Assembly (NCBI RefSeq): GCF_024396695.1
Contig: NZ_CP094359.1
Span: 1,984,001-2,048,000, forward strand
DNA length: 64,000 bases
Direction: 5' to 3'
Origin: Acidithiobacillus sp. YTS05
GTDB lineage: Bacteria; Pseudomonadota; Gammaproteobacteria; Acidithiobacillales; Acidithiobacillaceae
A program made the position numbers and the translations under genes. The first letter of the stretch is position 1. Every line of letters starts with the position of its first letter. Shown here one piece after another: positions 25,177-34,170 of this stretch. The notes below the pieces were generated by a model, which was not told the DNA's origin, ran no database searches, and worked only from the letters and a program-made list of their open reading frames with translations.

Positions 25177-26873
25177 TGCTACTTGATCTACAGATCCGCG
25201 ATTTTGCCCTGATTCGCAACCTCGACATCGAATTTCAGCGGGGCCTGACGGTACTGACCGGCGAGACGGGTGCCGGAAAATCGATCCTGATCGACGCCAT
25301 CGCCCTGCTACTGGGCGACAAGGGCAGCCCGCAAATGGTGCGGCACGGCGCCGAGCAAGCAGAAATCATCGGCAGTTTTTCCGCCAATCTCGCCAGCGCG
25401 GCCTGGCTGGACGAGCAAGAACTTGCAGCAGAAGATGATACCCTCATCCTCCGGCGGGTCCTGCCCGTTCAGGGGCGCAGCCGCCTGTTTCTCAATGGCC
25501 GCGCGATCAGCAGCCAACAAGCCCGTGATCTCGGGGCGTTTCTGCTTGATATCCTGGGGCAGCATGCGCATCTCCAGCTGCTCAAACCCGAGCGTCAACT
25601 GACCTTGCTCGATCGCTTTGCCAATGGTGACGCCTTGCGTGCCGCGGTTGCCGTGTCCTGGCAGCAGTGGCGCGCGGCGCAACGGGAATGGGACCGGCTC
25701 ACCCAGAATCAGGCGCAGGATGCCGCCCAGCGCGAGTGGCGACAGTTCTTGTCCCAGGAGCTACAGCAGGCGCGGCTCCGGCCTGGCGAATGGGAAGAGC
25801 TGCAGGAGGAAGAGCAACGCCTCATGGCGGTCGAGCAGATTCGTGCCGGCGTCGATCTCGCGCTGCGTGCTCTGGACGAAGACGACGGTGCCCTGTTGCG
25901 TCTGGCAGAAGCGCAGCGCGGGCTGAATCAGTCTGCACAAAAGGATCCACGCCTGGAAGATTCGCTACAGCTGCTCGACGCGGCGACGATTCAGGCGAGC
26001 GAAGTCGTTGAAGGACTGCGCGGCTATCTGCATCACCTGGAGGCGGAACCCGAGCGACTGGATGAGATTGCGCGCCGCCTGCAGGAGCTGCAGGATCTGC
26101 AGCGCAAGCATCGCTGCGATATGACGGGTCTTTTTGCCCTACGGGAACAATTGGCGGCGGAGTTTGCCGCCGAGGACAGCGGCAAAGACCCGCTTGCCCA
26201 CGCGGCAGAGATCCTGGAGAAATCTCGCCGAAGCTACCTGCAGCAGGCGGAAGCCCTCAGTGCCAACCGGCAGGAGGCAGCACCCCGGCTTGCCTTGGCC
26301 TTGCAAGAGCAAGTCCGCTCTCTGGGTATGCAACATGCCGTGGTCGAACTTCGCCTGGACACCCAAACAGCGGAAAAGTCCTGGACAAACGCCGGCATGG
26401 ATCGGGTGGAATTCTGGATATCCGTAAACCCTGGTCACCCGGCTCAGCCGCTCGCCCAGGTCGCCTCTGGAGGCGAGCTGGCCCGCATCAGTCTTGCCCT
26501 GCAGGTGCTACTCAAGCTCGAAGAGGTGGAGACCCTGATCTTTGATGAAGTCGACGTGGGCGTTGGTGGGGCAGTCGCTGAGCGCATCGGCAGGTTATTG
26601 CGCCAATTGGGTGCAACCCATCAGGTCCTCTGCGTCACCCACCTGCCCCAGGTAGCGGCGCACGGGCACCAGCACCTCCATGTGGAAAAGTCCGTTGCCG
26701 ACGGGCAGACCGAAAGTCGTTTGCGTCTGCTGCAAAGCGCCGAGCGGGGCGACGAAATCGCCCGCATGTTGGGCGGTAGCGAGATCGATGCCAGCCTGCA
26801 GAACGCAGCGCAGAAGCTCCTGCAGGATGCCGCGCGCAGCTCAGGCAGCCCGCAAGGCACGCAGCGCGGCTAG
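25176..26873 (+). CDS. recN: DNA repair protein RecN
   Basis: SMC-like ATPase that helps join double-strand breaks before recombination. 565 residues: Walker A in GETGAGKSILIDAI near the N-terminus, a long coiled-coil centre of about 300 residues rich in Glu, Gln, Arg and Leu, then the ABC signature VASGGELARISLAL, Walker B LIFDEVDVGVGG and the CVTHLPQVAAHGHQH switch. The overlap with nadK indicates cotranscription. The last 33 bases overlap the convergent gene at 26841. Confidence 0.95.
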   Translation: MLLDLQIRDFALIRNLDIEFQRGLTVLTGETGAGKSILIDAIALLLGDKGSPQMVRHGAEQAEIIGSFSANLASAAWLDEQELAAEDDTLILRRVLPVQGRSRLFLNGRAISSQQARDLGAFLLDILGQHAHLQLLKPERQLTLLDRFANGDALRAAVAVSWQQWRAAQREWDRLTQNQAQDAAQREWRQFLSQELQQARLRPGEWEELQEEEQRLMAVEQIRAGVDLALRALDEDDGALLRLAEAQRGLNQSAQKDPRLEDSLQLLDAATIQASEVVEGLRGYLHHLEAEPERLDEIARRLQELQDLQRKHRCDMTGLFALREQLAAEFAAEDSGKDPLAHAAEILEKSRRSYLQQAEALSANRQEAAPRLALALQEQVRSLGMQHAVVELRLDTQTAEKSWTNAGMDRVEFWISVNPGHPAQPLAQVASGGELARISLALQVLLKLEEVETLIFDEVDVGVGGAVAERIGRLLRQLGATHQVLCVTHLPQVAAHGHQHLHVEKSVADGQTESRLRLLQSAERGDEIARMLGGSEIDASLQNAAQKLLQDAARSSGSPQGTQRG

Positions 26874-27350
26874 ATCAACCACCTTCTCTGCCGTTGCTGG
26901 AAACGCCCACAGGCGACGCCGCAGTGCGCCTTGTCGCGTAAGGATCTTGCGTCCCAGATCATCTCCGCACCAGCGTCCTCGCGCATCGCGTACGGCTCCC
27001 AAAAACAACCAGTCAGCCAGCGCAAAGGCCCAATGCTCATTACCCATGGGCAAAATATTGAGCAGATGACCGGAGAAGCGCCACGGCGTCAGCGCCGTAA
27101 GGTCATACCCCGGATCCAAACTTTCTGCATCGGGCAGCAGGCACTGCAGACGCTCCCGCGCCGCACTCAGGGCGGCGTCCGGCCGCGTTTGCAACAGCCA
27201 CACACGGCGCGGCTCCGGCAGATATTCCAGGATCCGATCGAGATCCTCTTCTAGAGTGTCGCTCTGAAAGTCAAGCAGCAATAGGTCTTCTTCGCTAACG
27301 ACGGCGTAACGGTTGGCAAAACCGGTTTTCTCCAAACAGAAAAGGTGCAT
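26841..27350 (-). CDS. Hypothetical protein, 169 residues
   Basis: I do not recognise this family. The protein is soluble with no signal peptide, begins MHLFCLEKTGFANRYAVVSE and has a W/F-rich middle (HLLNILPMGNEHWAFALADWLFLGAV) and a basic C-terminus. AGGAG precedes the ATG by 7 bases, and base composition matches the neighbours, supporting a real gene. It overlaps recN by 33 bases tail to tail. Confidence 0.6.
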   Translation of the reverse strand: MHLFCLEKTGFANRYAVVSEEDLLLLDFQSDTLEEDLDRILEYLPEPRRVWLLQTRPDAALSAARERLQCLLPDAESLDPGYDLTALTPWRFSGHLLNILPMGNEHWAFALADWLFLGAVRDARGRWCGDDLGRKILTRQGALRRRLWAFPATAEKVVDLAALRALRAA

Positions 27351-27461
27351 GGCAGATCTCCTGGGGCGAATTAGAATATGTAGTTATACTTATGCAATGC
27401 CCATGCCAATATCATGAAAAAGGAAAATCAACAGATTGGCGATGTGCTGAGGACGCCTGCC

Positions 27462-27477
27462 GTAGTCGAAAGACTAC
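27462..27477 (+). other. GTAGTC-GAAA-GACTAC hairpin before the sensor kinase
   Basis: A perfect 6-bp stem with a GAAA (GNRA) loop lies 38 bases upstream of the chosen start of the histidine kinase gene, in a region where the start codon is uncertain. It could be a leader RNA element or chance. Confidence 0.35.
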
Positions 27478-27514
27478 AGTGGCAAAAAGCCCGCGAATGG
27501 GTAGACTGGCAAAC

Positions 27515-28990
27515 ATGCAAAAATTACGAGCCTCCAGGATTGCCGGTCCGTCTCATCTGCGTTTGTCGTCCACCGACACCGGGTCTGGCCCGCCGCGCGC
27601 GTCCCTGCTGCGACGGGTGCTGGGCTTTGCCCTGGCTACCGTCATCGCCGTGACTGCCATCAGCGCCCTCGCCCTGCGCGCCGTGCAGACCCTCCAGGAT
27701 AGCAGCGACACCCTGCTTCGGGTTGCCATTCCGCTACAGCGTGACGCATTGCGTATCAGCGCCCTGCAGGAACAGGCAGAATTCTACGAACGCTTGGCAG
27801 CGGTTTTACCGCAGCAAGGCTACCGCGAGACCAGCGCCAAACTGCTGCAACAGGAGCAGGAACAGCTGGCAGAGCTGTTGCCAAAATTGGCAGCCTACCC
27901 GCAAATCGCAGCAGATTTGCATGGCTTGCAAACGCAATTACAGGCATTCAGCCAGGCTGATGCCAATCAGCTATATGCCGCGCAGGTACTGCTCGATGCG
28001 CGGATGAAAAAACTGAGTAGCGACCTGCAAGAACTTTTTCAGCAGGAAGCGGATCGGGCAGCCAAAGCTCGTCAACATGCGACCTGGCTCATTCTGGCGT
28101 TGGTCCTTCTGAGTGCATTGCTGGCCATTTTGGTGAGCTGGCGGGTACAGGTCAGTCTCTCCCGTCCATTACACGGGATTCTGGCCGCCCTGGAAGACAT
28201 GGCGGCGGGCAGAAGCGCGTTGGTAGCCGAGGCTGGCCCACCGGAATTGCGCGCCGTCGCGAAGAGCATTTCCCTGATGCAGGAGCGTCTGGCAGAAGAA
28301 GAAAAATTGCGCCATCTCTTTCTCAGCCAGATTTCTCACGAGCTAAAGACCCCTCTGGCATCGGCTCGCTCGGGAGCAGAGCTGCTCTTGAGCGAACGTT
28401 TTGGTGCACTGGATGCACGGCAACGGGAAATTCTTGAGATCATCAACCGGCAGGTGCACGAGCTCTTCCTCGCCATTCAGGAAATGCTGGATTTACATGC
28501 CCTGCGCGCCCGCAGTCTCGATTACCATCTGGAGCCTGTCGAACCGGCCTCGTTGCTGCGGGAACTGGAACTGCGTTTTCGTAGCCTGCTTGAACAAAAG
28601 GGGCAAAAGCTGCAATGCGGGGTCCAGACATCCAGAAGGGTGCGCGCTGACCCACAGCGTCTGCTACAGATTCTGAGCAATCTGGTGACCAACGCCCACA
28701 AATATGCCCCAGCAGAGAGTCGTATCGAGATTGCGGTTGCGGAAGGCCCGCAGGGCGTAGACTTTCGCGTACGCGATTACGGCAAGGGAATCCCCGAAGC
28801 ATTGCTGGAGAAGGTATTCGAGGAATTTTTTCAGGTACGGGAAAAAGGGGTATTGAGCAAAGGGACGGGTCTGGGTCTGGCTATCACCCGAGAGCTGGTC
28901 GAGGCGCAGGGGGGCAGGATATCCTTACGCAACGCGCGTCCCGGACTCCTCGCGGAATTCTGGTTGCCTTATGGAGATGCCCATGCCTAA
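27515..28990 (+). CDS. glrK: Sensor histidine kinase, GlrK/QseE type
   Basis: Membrane sensor of a two-component system. About 491 residues: a first membrane segment (about 33-55), a periplasmic coiled-coil of about 135 residues rich in Gln/Leu, a second membrane segment (about 190-210), a HAMP-like linker, the H-box LSQISHELKTPLASARSG, the N-box NLVTNAHKYAP, RDYGKGIP and GTGLGLAI. The start is uncertain: ATG codons at 27497 and 27515 lack a clear ribosome site. The next genes encode a QseG-like lipoprotein and a sigma-54 regulator, the order of glrK-qseG-glrR in enterics, which is why I use this name. Confidence 0.8.
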   Translation: MQKLRASRIAGPSHLRLSSTDTGSGPPRASLLRRVLGFALATVIAVTAISALALRAVQTLQDSSDTLLRVAIPLQRDALRISALQEQAEFYERLAAVLPQQGYRETSAKLLQQEQEQLAELLPKLAAYPQIAADLHGLQTQLQAFSQADANQLYAAQVLLDARMKKLSSDLQELFQQEADRAAKARQHATWLILALVLLSALLAILVSWRVQVSLSRPLHGILAALEDMAAGRSALVAEAGPPELRAVAKSISLMQERLAEEEKLRHLFLSQISHELKTPLASARSGAELLLSERFGALDARQREILEIINRQVHELFLAIQEMLDLHALRARSLDYHLEPVEPASLLRELELRFRSLLEQKGQKLQCGVQTSRRVRADPQRLLQILSNLVTNAHKYAPAESRIEIAVAEGPQGVDFRVRDYGKGIPEALLEKVFEEFFQVREKGVLSKGTGLGLAITRELVEAQGGRISLRNARPGLLAEFWLPYGDAHA

Positions 28991-29489
28991 GTCCCGTCTA
29001 GTCCTGTTGTCTCTGGGTCTGCCTCTCCTGTTGAGCGCCTGTGCCGAGCGTCTGCCGCCACCGGCCTTCCCGAGCCCTTCCCCGACGAGCAACAGCGAAC
29101 GCGGTCTCCTCAGCGCCCTCGCTCATTGTGGTGCCGCCGATTCCCTCGCTTGTGCCCAGATTCACTTGGCGTTGGCGCAGCATTACCTGCGCCAGCAACC
29201 ACTCAGCCGCACGAGCGTAGCGGCGGCCCATTCGGAGCTGCATATGGCCGCACAAAATCCGGAGTTGGAACAGCAGGTCGACGGTTGGCGTAAATTGACT
29301 GCCTCCTGGTTGCAGCTTGCCGCGCGCCCGGAAAGCTCGGGCAAATGCGCGGCCGGGGACAGCTCTACGCTAAGCGCCCAAATTGCGCGACTGAGCGCCG
29401 AAAACGCTGCGCAAAAGGCCAAACTCGCCCAACTCAACTCGTTGTTACAGGCAGAGGCCCAGAAGAGTCTGGAGAAGAGAGCAAAATGA
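28983..29489 (+). CDS. QseG-like outer-membrane lipoprotein
   Basis: 168 residues. A lipoprotein signal peptide with lipobox LLSAC ends near residue 18. The mature part has an alpha-helical body with paired Cys (HCGAADSLACAQ) and a C-terminal coiled coil. In enterics QseG sits between glrK and glrR and modulates the kinase at the outer membrane; similarity here is by position, length and lipobox more than by sequence. GGAG at 28973-28976 favours the ATG at 28983 over earlier ones, inside the kinase 3' end. Confidence 0.65.
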   Translation: MPKSRLVLLSLGLPLLLSACAERLPPPAFPSPSPTSNSERGLLSALAHCGAADSLACAQIHLALAQHYLRQQPLSRTSVAAAHSELHMAAQNPELEQQVDGWRKLTASWLQLAARPESSGKCAAGDSSTLSAQIARLSAENAAQKAKLAQLNSLLQAEAQKSLEKRAK

Positions 29490-30874
29490 GGAATGAGCCC
29501 GAACCAGCAACCATTTACGTAGTCGATGACGATCCCGATTTCCTGCGCGTTCTGGGTTTGTGGCTGGAAAGTGAGGGACATCAGGTCGTCACTTTTGACC
29601 ATCCGGCGGATCTGCAGAAGCAACTGGATAAAAGGCTGCCAGATTTATTGATCAGCGACCTGCGCATGCCGGAAATCGACGGCATGGAACTCCTCGAGTG
29701 GGTGCAGGAACGCGAGCCGGACCTGCCCGTCCTCCTTCTCACCGCCCATGGCAGCATTCCCAATGCCGTCGCTGCCATGCGCGGCAATGCCTTTGCCTAT
29801 CTGGCCAAACCGTTTCGCTACGAAGAATTGCAAGAACAGATGCAGGCAGCCCTGGAGCAATGGCAAGGCAAACAGGAAAGCCGTCGTTTGCGTGCTGCCA
29901 TCCGCCAGCAGGCCAACCAGTCCCTGCTGTACCGCAGTCGGGCCATGCAGGAGCTGATGGACGACGTGACCCGGGTCGCCGGCACCCAGGCGAGCGTGTT
30001 TTTGTCGGGCGAAAGCGGCGCCGGCAAGGAACGGGTTGCCCGCGCCATCCATAGCGCCAGCCCGCGGCAGACTGGGCCATTTTTGGCGATCAACTGCGGT
30101 GCCATTCCGGCCGATGTCGCCGAGAGCGAGCTGTTTGGCCATGTAAAGGGCTCCTTTACCGGGGCCACGGCTGACCATCCCGGTCTGATTCGCAGCGCAC
30201 ATGGCGGCACCCTCTTCCTCGATGAGGTGGCCGATCTTCCTCTTCCCCTGCAGGTCAAGCTGCTGCGGGTATTGCAGGAGGGTCGGGTGCGGCCCGTCGG
30301 TGGACGCGAGGAGTTCCCGGTAGATATCCGCGTCATCAGTGCCACGCACCAGGATATTCACGCACTTCTGAGTGCCGGTCGCTTTCGTGAGGACCTCTAT
30401 TATCGACTGCATGTAATTCCCCTGCGGGTTCCGAGCCTTGCCGAGCGCCCCGAGGACATCCTGCTGCTGGCGCAGCACTTTCTCGACCGCGAAGCCTCTC
30501 GTCTGCAGCGGGAAATACAGGGTTTTGCTTCCGAGGCGGTCGATAAACTTCTACAACGGGCCTGGCCGGGCAATGTGCGCGAACTGGAAAATGTCGTGAC
30601 TCAAGCCGTCGCCTTGAGCAACGAGAACTGGATTCCGGCCAGCGCCATATCCGACTCAGGACGGGGGACGAGTACCCCCGCATTTGCCCAGTTGCAGGAA
30701 GCCAAGGCAGAGTTCGAGCGCGACTATCTGCAACGGCTGCTGCGCAGTACGGATGGCAACATCTCGCGCGCCGCCCGCATTGCCGGGCGGCATCGCACGG
30801 ATCTGTACAAATTGATGCGCAAACATCAGTTGCGGACAGAAGACTTCAAAGACGATGGGGAAACGGAGTCCTGA
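29486..30874 (+). CDS. glrR: Sigma-54-dependent response regulator, GlrR/QseF type
   Basis: 462 residues in three domains. The receiver has an acidic pocket DDDP and phospho-acceptor Asp in LLISDLRMPEIDGM. The AAA+ domain has Walker A GESGAGKE, Walker B-like GGTLFLDEVADLPL and the arginine-finger region. A C-terminal Fis-type HTH ends in the RIAGRHRTDLYKLMRKH region. The sigma-54 contact loop reads GSFTGA, not the usual GAFTGA. The ATG overlaps the stop of the lipoprotein gene (ATGA). It activates sigma-54 promoters, and the targets are unknown. Confidence 0.88.
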   Translation: MRNEPEPATIYVVDDDPDFLRVLGLWLESEGHQVVTFDHPADLQKQLDKRLPDLLISDLRMPEIDGMELLEWVQEREPDLPVLLLTAHGSIPNAVAAMRGNAFAYLAKPFRYEELQEQMQAALEQWQGKQESRRLRAAIRQQANQSLLYRSRAMQELMDDVTRVAGTQASVFLSGESGAGKERVARAIHSASPRQTGPFLAINCGAIPADVAESELFGHVKGSFTGATADHPGLIRSAHGGTLFLDEVADLPLPLQVKLLRVLQEGRVRPVGGREEFPVDIRVISATHQDIHALLSAGRFREDLYYRLHVIPLRVPSLAERPEDILLLAQHFLDREASRLQREIQGFASEAVDKLLQRAWPGNVRELENVVTQAVALSNENWIPASAISDSGRGTSTPAFAQLQEAKAEFERDYLQRLLRSTDGNISRAARIAGRHRTDLYKLMRKHQLRTEDFKDDGETES

Positions 30875-30953
30875 CCCAGGTCGCGCAGATGATCTTCCCC
30901 TGCAGTAGCGGGTATACTTTACCCGTATCGACTTACGGGACCTGCGAAACGCC

Positions 30954-31619
30954 ATGTTGCCAATGCCAAACCCCAAGGTAACCATCCAGCGGCGCTGGCA
31001 TCCACGCCGCTGGTTTATCCAAGGCCTGCTGATCTCCCTGCCCATTGGCCTGACCATCTATCTCGTTCTGATGGTTGGAAGCTGGATCGACAGCATCTTT
31101 GCCGCCCCGATCCATGCCATCTTTGGTACCGATATCCCGGGCCTGGGCATTGTTCTGACGCTGCTCTGCATTTTTGCGGTGGGCTTTCTGGCATCGCACG
31201 TCCTCACCGCCTGGATTTTCGAGCGCCTTAACGCCCTGCTCGAGAGAATCCCGGTACTGCACAGCATCTACAGCACCATCCAGGAAACCGTGGAATTGCT
31301 CTTTGGCGGCAAAGAGAAAGGCTTTCGCAGCGCCGTTTTGCTACGCCAAGGTGGCGATCTGGGCTATGTCGTAGGACTGATTACCCGCGATCATCTCGCC
31401 GAGTTACCGACTATTGCAGACGAGGACTGTGTGGCAGTATTCATTCCCATGAGCTACGGTGTGGGCGGCTTTACCTGTGTGGTGCCACGTAGCAAGATCA
31501 TCCCGTTACCCGATCTCAGCCCGCAGCAAGCGCTGCGCTTTGCCATGGCGGGTGGCCTCGGTAGTGGCCGAACAGCGCGAGACAAATCGCTGCAAGCCGA
31601 CCATCCGGAACCGCGCTAG
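30954..31619 (+). CDS. DUF502 family membrane protein
   Basis: 221 residues with two membrane segments near the N-terminus (about 20-45 and 62-87) and the DUF502 pattern PIGLTIYLVLMVGSWID, PGLGIVLTLLCIFAVG, ERIPVLHSIYSTIQETVELL and the later VFIPMSYGVGGFTCVVP. The function is unknown; such genes occur across proteobacteria. It lies 80 bases after glrR and 29 bases before galU on the same strand. Starts at 30954 or 30963 are both possible. Confidence 0.82.
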   Translation: MLPMPNPKVTIQRRWHPRRWFIQGLLISLPIGLTIYLVLMVGSWIDSIFAAPIHAIFGTDIPGLGIVLTLLCIFAVGFLASHVLTAWIFERLNALLERIPVLHSIYSTIQETVELLFGGKEKGFRSAVLLRQGGDLGYVVGLITRDHLAELPTIADEDCVAVFIPMSYGVGGFTCVVPRSKIIPLPDLSPQQALRFAMAGGLGSGRTARDKSLQADHPEPR

Positions 31620-31648
31620 TATCTTAGTTCACCACCAATGGAGGAAAT

Positions 31649-32536
31649 ATGGATCGTGTCCGCAAAGCAGTCTTTCCCGTAGCCGGCCTCGGCACCCGAT
31701 TCTTGCCGGCGACCAAGGCCAGCCCGAAAGAGATGCTGCCGGTAGTCGACAAGCCCCTCATTCAATACGCCGTCGAGGAGGCGATCGCGGCCGGTTGTGA
31801 CCAGATGATTTTCATCACCGGACGCGGCAAGCGGGCGATCGCCGACCACTTTGACGTATCCTACGAACTCGAGGCCGAACTCGAAAAAAAGGGAAAGAAC
31901 GCCTTGCTGGAGCAGGTTCGCGCCATTGTTCCCAGCAACGTCAGCGTCATTCACCTGCGCCAACCCTACCCCCTGGGGCTGGGTCATGCGGTTTCCATGG
32001 CGCGCCCGGTGGTGGGCGACGAGCCCTTTGCCGTCCTTCTGGCCGATGACCTGATGCTGGCCGACGAGCCAGTACTGGCGCAAATGGTGGACCAATATCA
32101 TCGCTATCAGGCGGGGATTCTGGGCGTCGAGGAGATTCCCTACGAGCACAGCGTCCGTTATGGTGTCGTCGAGGCGCGCGCCTGGGACGAGCAGATCTAC
32201 CAGGTCAGCCGTATCGTGGAAAAGCCCAAGCCCGAGGAAGCGCCATCCAATCTGGGGGTAGTGGGGCGCTACATCCTCCCGGCGCGAATCTTCCATTTTC
32301 TGGAGAATGTCAGTACCGGCGCTGGCGGCGAGATCCAACTCACCGATGCCATCGCCAAACTGCTGAGCGAGCGTCAAGTTCTGGCTTATCGCTTTCACGG
32401 ACAGCGCTTCGACTGTGGCGATAAATTGGGTTATCTGCAGGCCACCATCAATTTTGCGCTACGCCATCCCGAGGTCGGCTCTGCCTTCAATCGCTATCTG
32501 CAGGAACAATGCCAAAGCATGAGCACAGCGGATTGA
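31649..32536 (+). CDS. galU: UTP-glucose-1-phosphate uridylyltransferase
   Basis: Makes UDP-glucose for envelope polysaccharides and glycogen-linked metabolism. 295 residues with the nucleotide-binding start [28 protein letters not shown], which contains the catalytic Lys, and the [21 protein letters not shown] segment. Length matches GalU. AATGGAGG precedes the ATG. A terminator-like hairpin follows. Confidence 0.95.
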   Translation: MDRVRKAVFPVAGLGTRFLPATKASPKEMLPVVDKPLIQYAVEEAIAAGCDQMIFITGRGKRAIADHFDVSYELEAELEKKGKNALLEQVRAIVPSNVSVIHLRQPYPLGLGHAVSMARPVVGDEPFAVLLADDLMLADEPVLAQMVDQYHRYQAGILGVEEIPYEHSVRYGVVEARAWDEQIYQVSRIVEKPKPEEAPSNLGVVGRYILPARIFHFLENVSTGAGGEIQLTDAIAKLLSERQVLAYRFHGQRFDCGDKLGYLQATINFALRHPEVGSAFNRYLQEQCQSMSTAD

Positions 32537-32548
32537 CCCACGCTGCAC

Positions 32549-32569
32549 CGGTCACGCTGACCGCCTTTT
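32549..32569 (+). terminator. Probable terminator after galU
   Basis: CGGTCA-CGC-TGACCG followed two bases later by TTTT, 12 bases after the galU stop. The 6-bp stem is short but the position is right. Confidence 0.5.
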
Positions 32570-32624
32570 CCGCTCTGGCGCCTCTTGGGTTATGCTATGG
32601 CGCGCTGAAGAGAAAGGGGGCGTC

Positions 32625-32954
32625 ATGATCATCATTGAGGGTGTCACTGACAAAGGCGGCAAGTTCCGCCCCTCGGCCTGGGCAGAGATGCTCATCGAGG
32701 GGGTAGGACTAGCCCACTTTGGCAGCGACCACAAGATCCACTACCTGCCGATGATCGAACCGGCCACCATCAACGGCAACGCGGCGATCATCATGGATGA
32801 GGCGTTGGAGCAGTTACGCCCCGAAGCGTATAAGGAAATTCTGCATTTCGCCAAGGAAAATCACCTGATGATCCATTATGAGATCGGCACCCTGGCCGAG
32901 CGGCGCGCCGCCCAGAAAACGGCTACGCAGGCTGATTCCCGGCGCTCTTCCTGA
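32625..32954 (+). CDS. DUF3579 family protein
   Basis: 109 residues from the ATG at 32625, which follows AAAGGGGG. The sequence IIEGVTDKGGKFRPSAWAE, then FGSDHKIHYLPMIEP, followed by PEAYKEILHFAKENHL, is the DUF3579 pattern seen in beta- and gammaproteobacteria. It is a small soluble protein of unknown function. Its stop overlaps the next start (ATGA). Confidence 0.78.
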   Translation: MIIIEGVTDKGGKFRPSAWAEMLIEGVGLAHFGSDHKIHYLPMIEPATINGNAAIIMDEALEQLRPEAYKEILHFAKENHLMIHYEIGTLAERRAAQKTATQADSRRSS

Positions 32955-33463
32955 TGACACCAAGCCCGGCTTCGCGGCGCCGTTTTGCTATCCTCCTGTT
33001 TTCCGTCATTGGGCTGTATGGGCTCTTTGCGGCAGTCCTCAGCTGGCAGGTCATCCAAGCGCAAGGCAGTGTCCGCAACAACCTCAGCATCGCCTTGAAC
33101 TCCATGGATTTTCTGCATCAGCGTCAAATGGATCTGGAAAACGATCCCGCCGTCCGCAACGAGCTCCAGTCGGCATGGGCAGAGCACCGGGCGCTCTGGG
33201 TAGGGAGCGACGCGCAGCGCTGGGCTCTGGCCTTTCTTGGCGAGTGGAACAAGGCGGCAGTGGCCCCCGCCTGCGGCGCCAAGGCACCAGCCTTTGTGCT
33301 GGGTAAGGCACCCGAAAACCGGCAGGAGCGAGCCTGCCATGTCTACGTGGCCGTTGTCGATGGTCGTATTCAGGTGACGGGCTACGACACCCAAGGTGCG
33401 GCTATGGATAATTTTTACGAATCACTCTATCCGTTTCACGTAGACGGTAACCCGACTCGCTAA
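32954..33463 (+). CDS. Single-pass membrane protein, hypothetical
   Basis: 169 residues: basic N-terminus, one membrane segment (about 10-33), then an extracytoplasmic domain containing two Cys (VAPACGAK and RACHVYV) that could form a disulfide. I recognise no family. The start overlaps the DUF3579 stop by ATGA, so the two genes are coupled. Confidence 0.65.
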   Translation: MTPSPASRRRFAILLFSVIGLYGLFAAVLSWQVIQAQGSVRNNLSIALNSMDFLHQRQMDLENDPAVRNELQSAWAEHRALWVGSDAQRWALAFLGEWNKAAVAPACGAKAPAFVLGKAPENRQERACHVYVAVVDGRIQVTGYDTQGAAMDNFYESLYPFHVDGNPTR

Positions 33464-33466
33464 CAG

Positions 33467-34042
33467 CTATAGACTGCGTCCCTGCGCCTGCCACCAGGCC
33501 TTTGCCTTGTCGGCAGCCTCTTTCGCGCTGGCCGGGTCTTTGAGCCAGTCCCGCGCCTGCTCGGCAATCTCTTCGCTACTGGCTGCATAGCGTGCGCCGC
33601 CGGCCTGCAGCAGGCCCCGCCGCTCGGCGGTATCCGCCATCTTCGGTCCGAAGAGGATGGGGCAGCCGGCGCGGATCGGGCTTTCCAGGTCCACAGGCCC
33701 GTCACTCAGCGTACCGCCCGGCACACAAAAATCGGCACAGGCATAGAAAGCATCACGCACGGCAATCGTCTCCACGAAGTAGACGCGCGTCTTGATCGGC
33801 ACATAGCTGGTGAACAGGCGGCTATGGCGAATGGTTTGCAAGTGGTACTTGAGGGCATCGCGGTAGACGGGTTCGAAGCGCTCTTCGCGATCCGGAGCAA
33901 GGATCATAATTCCCATCTGCACCCGCATCATCGCCAGAAAGCTACTGTACGCCTCTGGCTCCTCGTCGTTGTGGGTGTTGGGGAAATAGACCACGCAACG
34001 ATTTCGGTCGCGAAATTCCTTGAAGCGCTCACAGACTTCCAT
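33467..34042 (-). CDS. Short KDO-transferase-like (WaaA C-domain-like) protein
   Basis: 191 residues. The second half resembles the nucleotide-sugar-binding domain of 3-deoxy-D-manno-octulosonate transferase (CADFCVPGGTLSDGPVDLESPIRAGCPILFGPKM, then LLQAGGA); full WaaA enzymes are about 420 residues. No acceptor domain, anchor or upstream remnant is seen. The ATG has a normal ribosome site (AAGGAA), so it looks like a complete short gene rather than a decayed one. It could be a repurposed GT-B half domain. Function unknown. Confidence 0.6.
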   Translation of the reverse strand: MEVCERFKEFRDRNRCVVYFPNTHNDEEPEAYSSFLAMMRVQMGIMILAPDREERFEPVYRDALKYHLQTIRHSRLFTSYVPIKTRVYFVETIAVRDAFYACADFCVPGGTLSDGPVDLESPIRAGCPILFGPKMADTAERRGLLQAGGARYAASSEEIAEQARDWLKDPASAKEAADKAKAWWQAQGRSL

Positions 34043-34170
34043 TTCCTTCTTCTCCGCTTTCGAGTATCAGCCTTCGGCATACTACGGCAGGCCGGGAGAA
34101 CTTTCAAAATTGGCGCAGGTATCGGGTAGTGGTATTTTCATCCCAGATTTTGCCGGTTGAGGAGTGCAGT

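Noticed and set aside
27414..27653. Small open frame MKKENQQIGDV... ahead of the sensor kinase
   Set aside because: It runs into the kinase coding region in another frame with a Cys/Pro-rich tail; it looks like a chance frame.
33467..34042. KDO-transferase-like gene as a pseudogene
   Set aside because: Intact frame, normal ribosome site and no remnant of the missing N-terminal half upstream; kept as a short gene.
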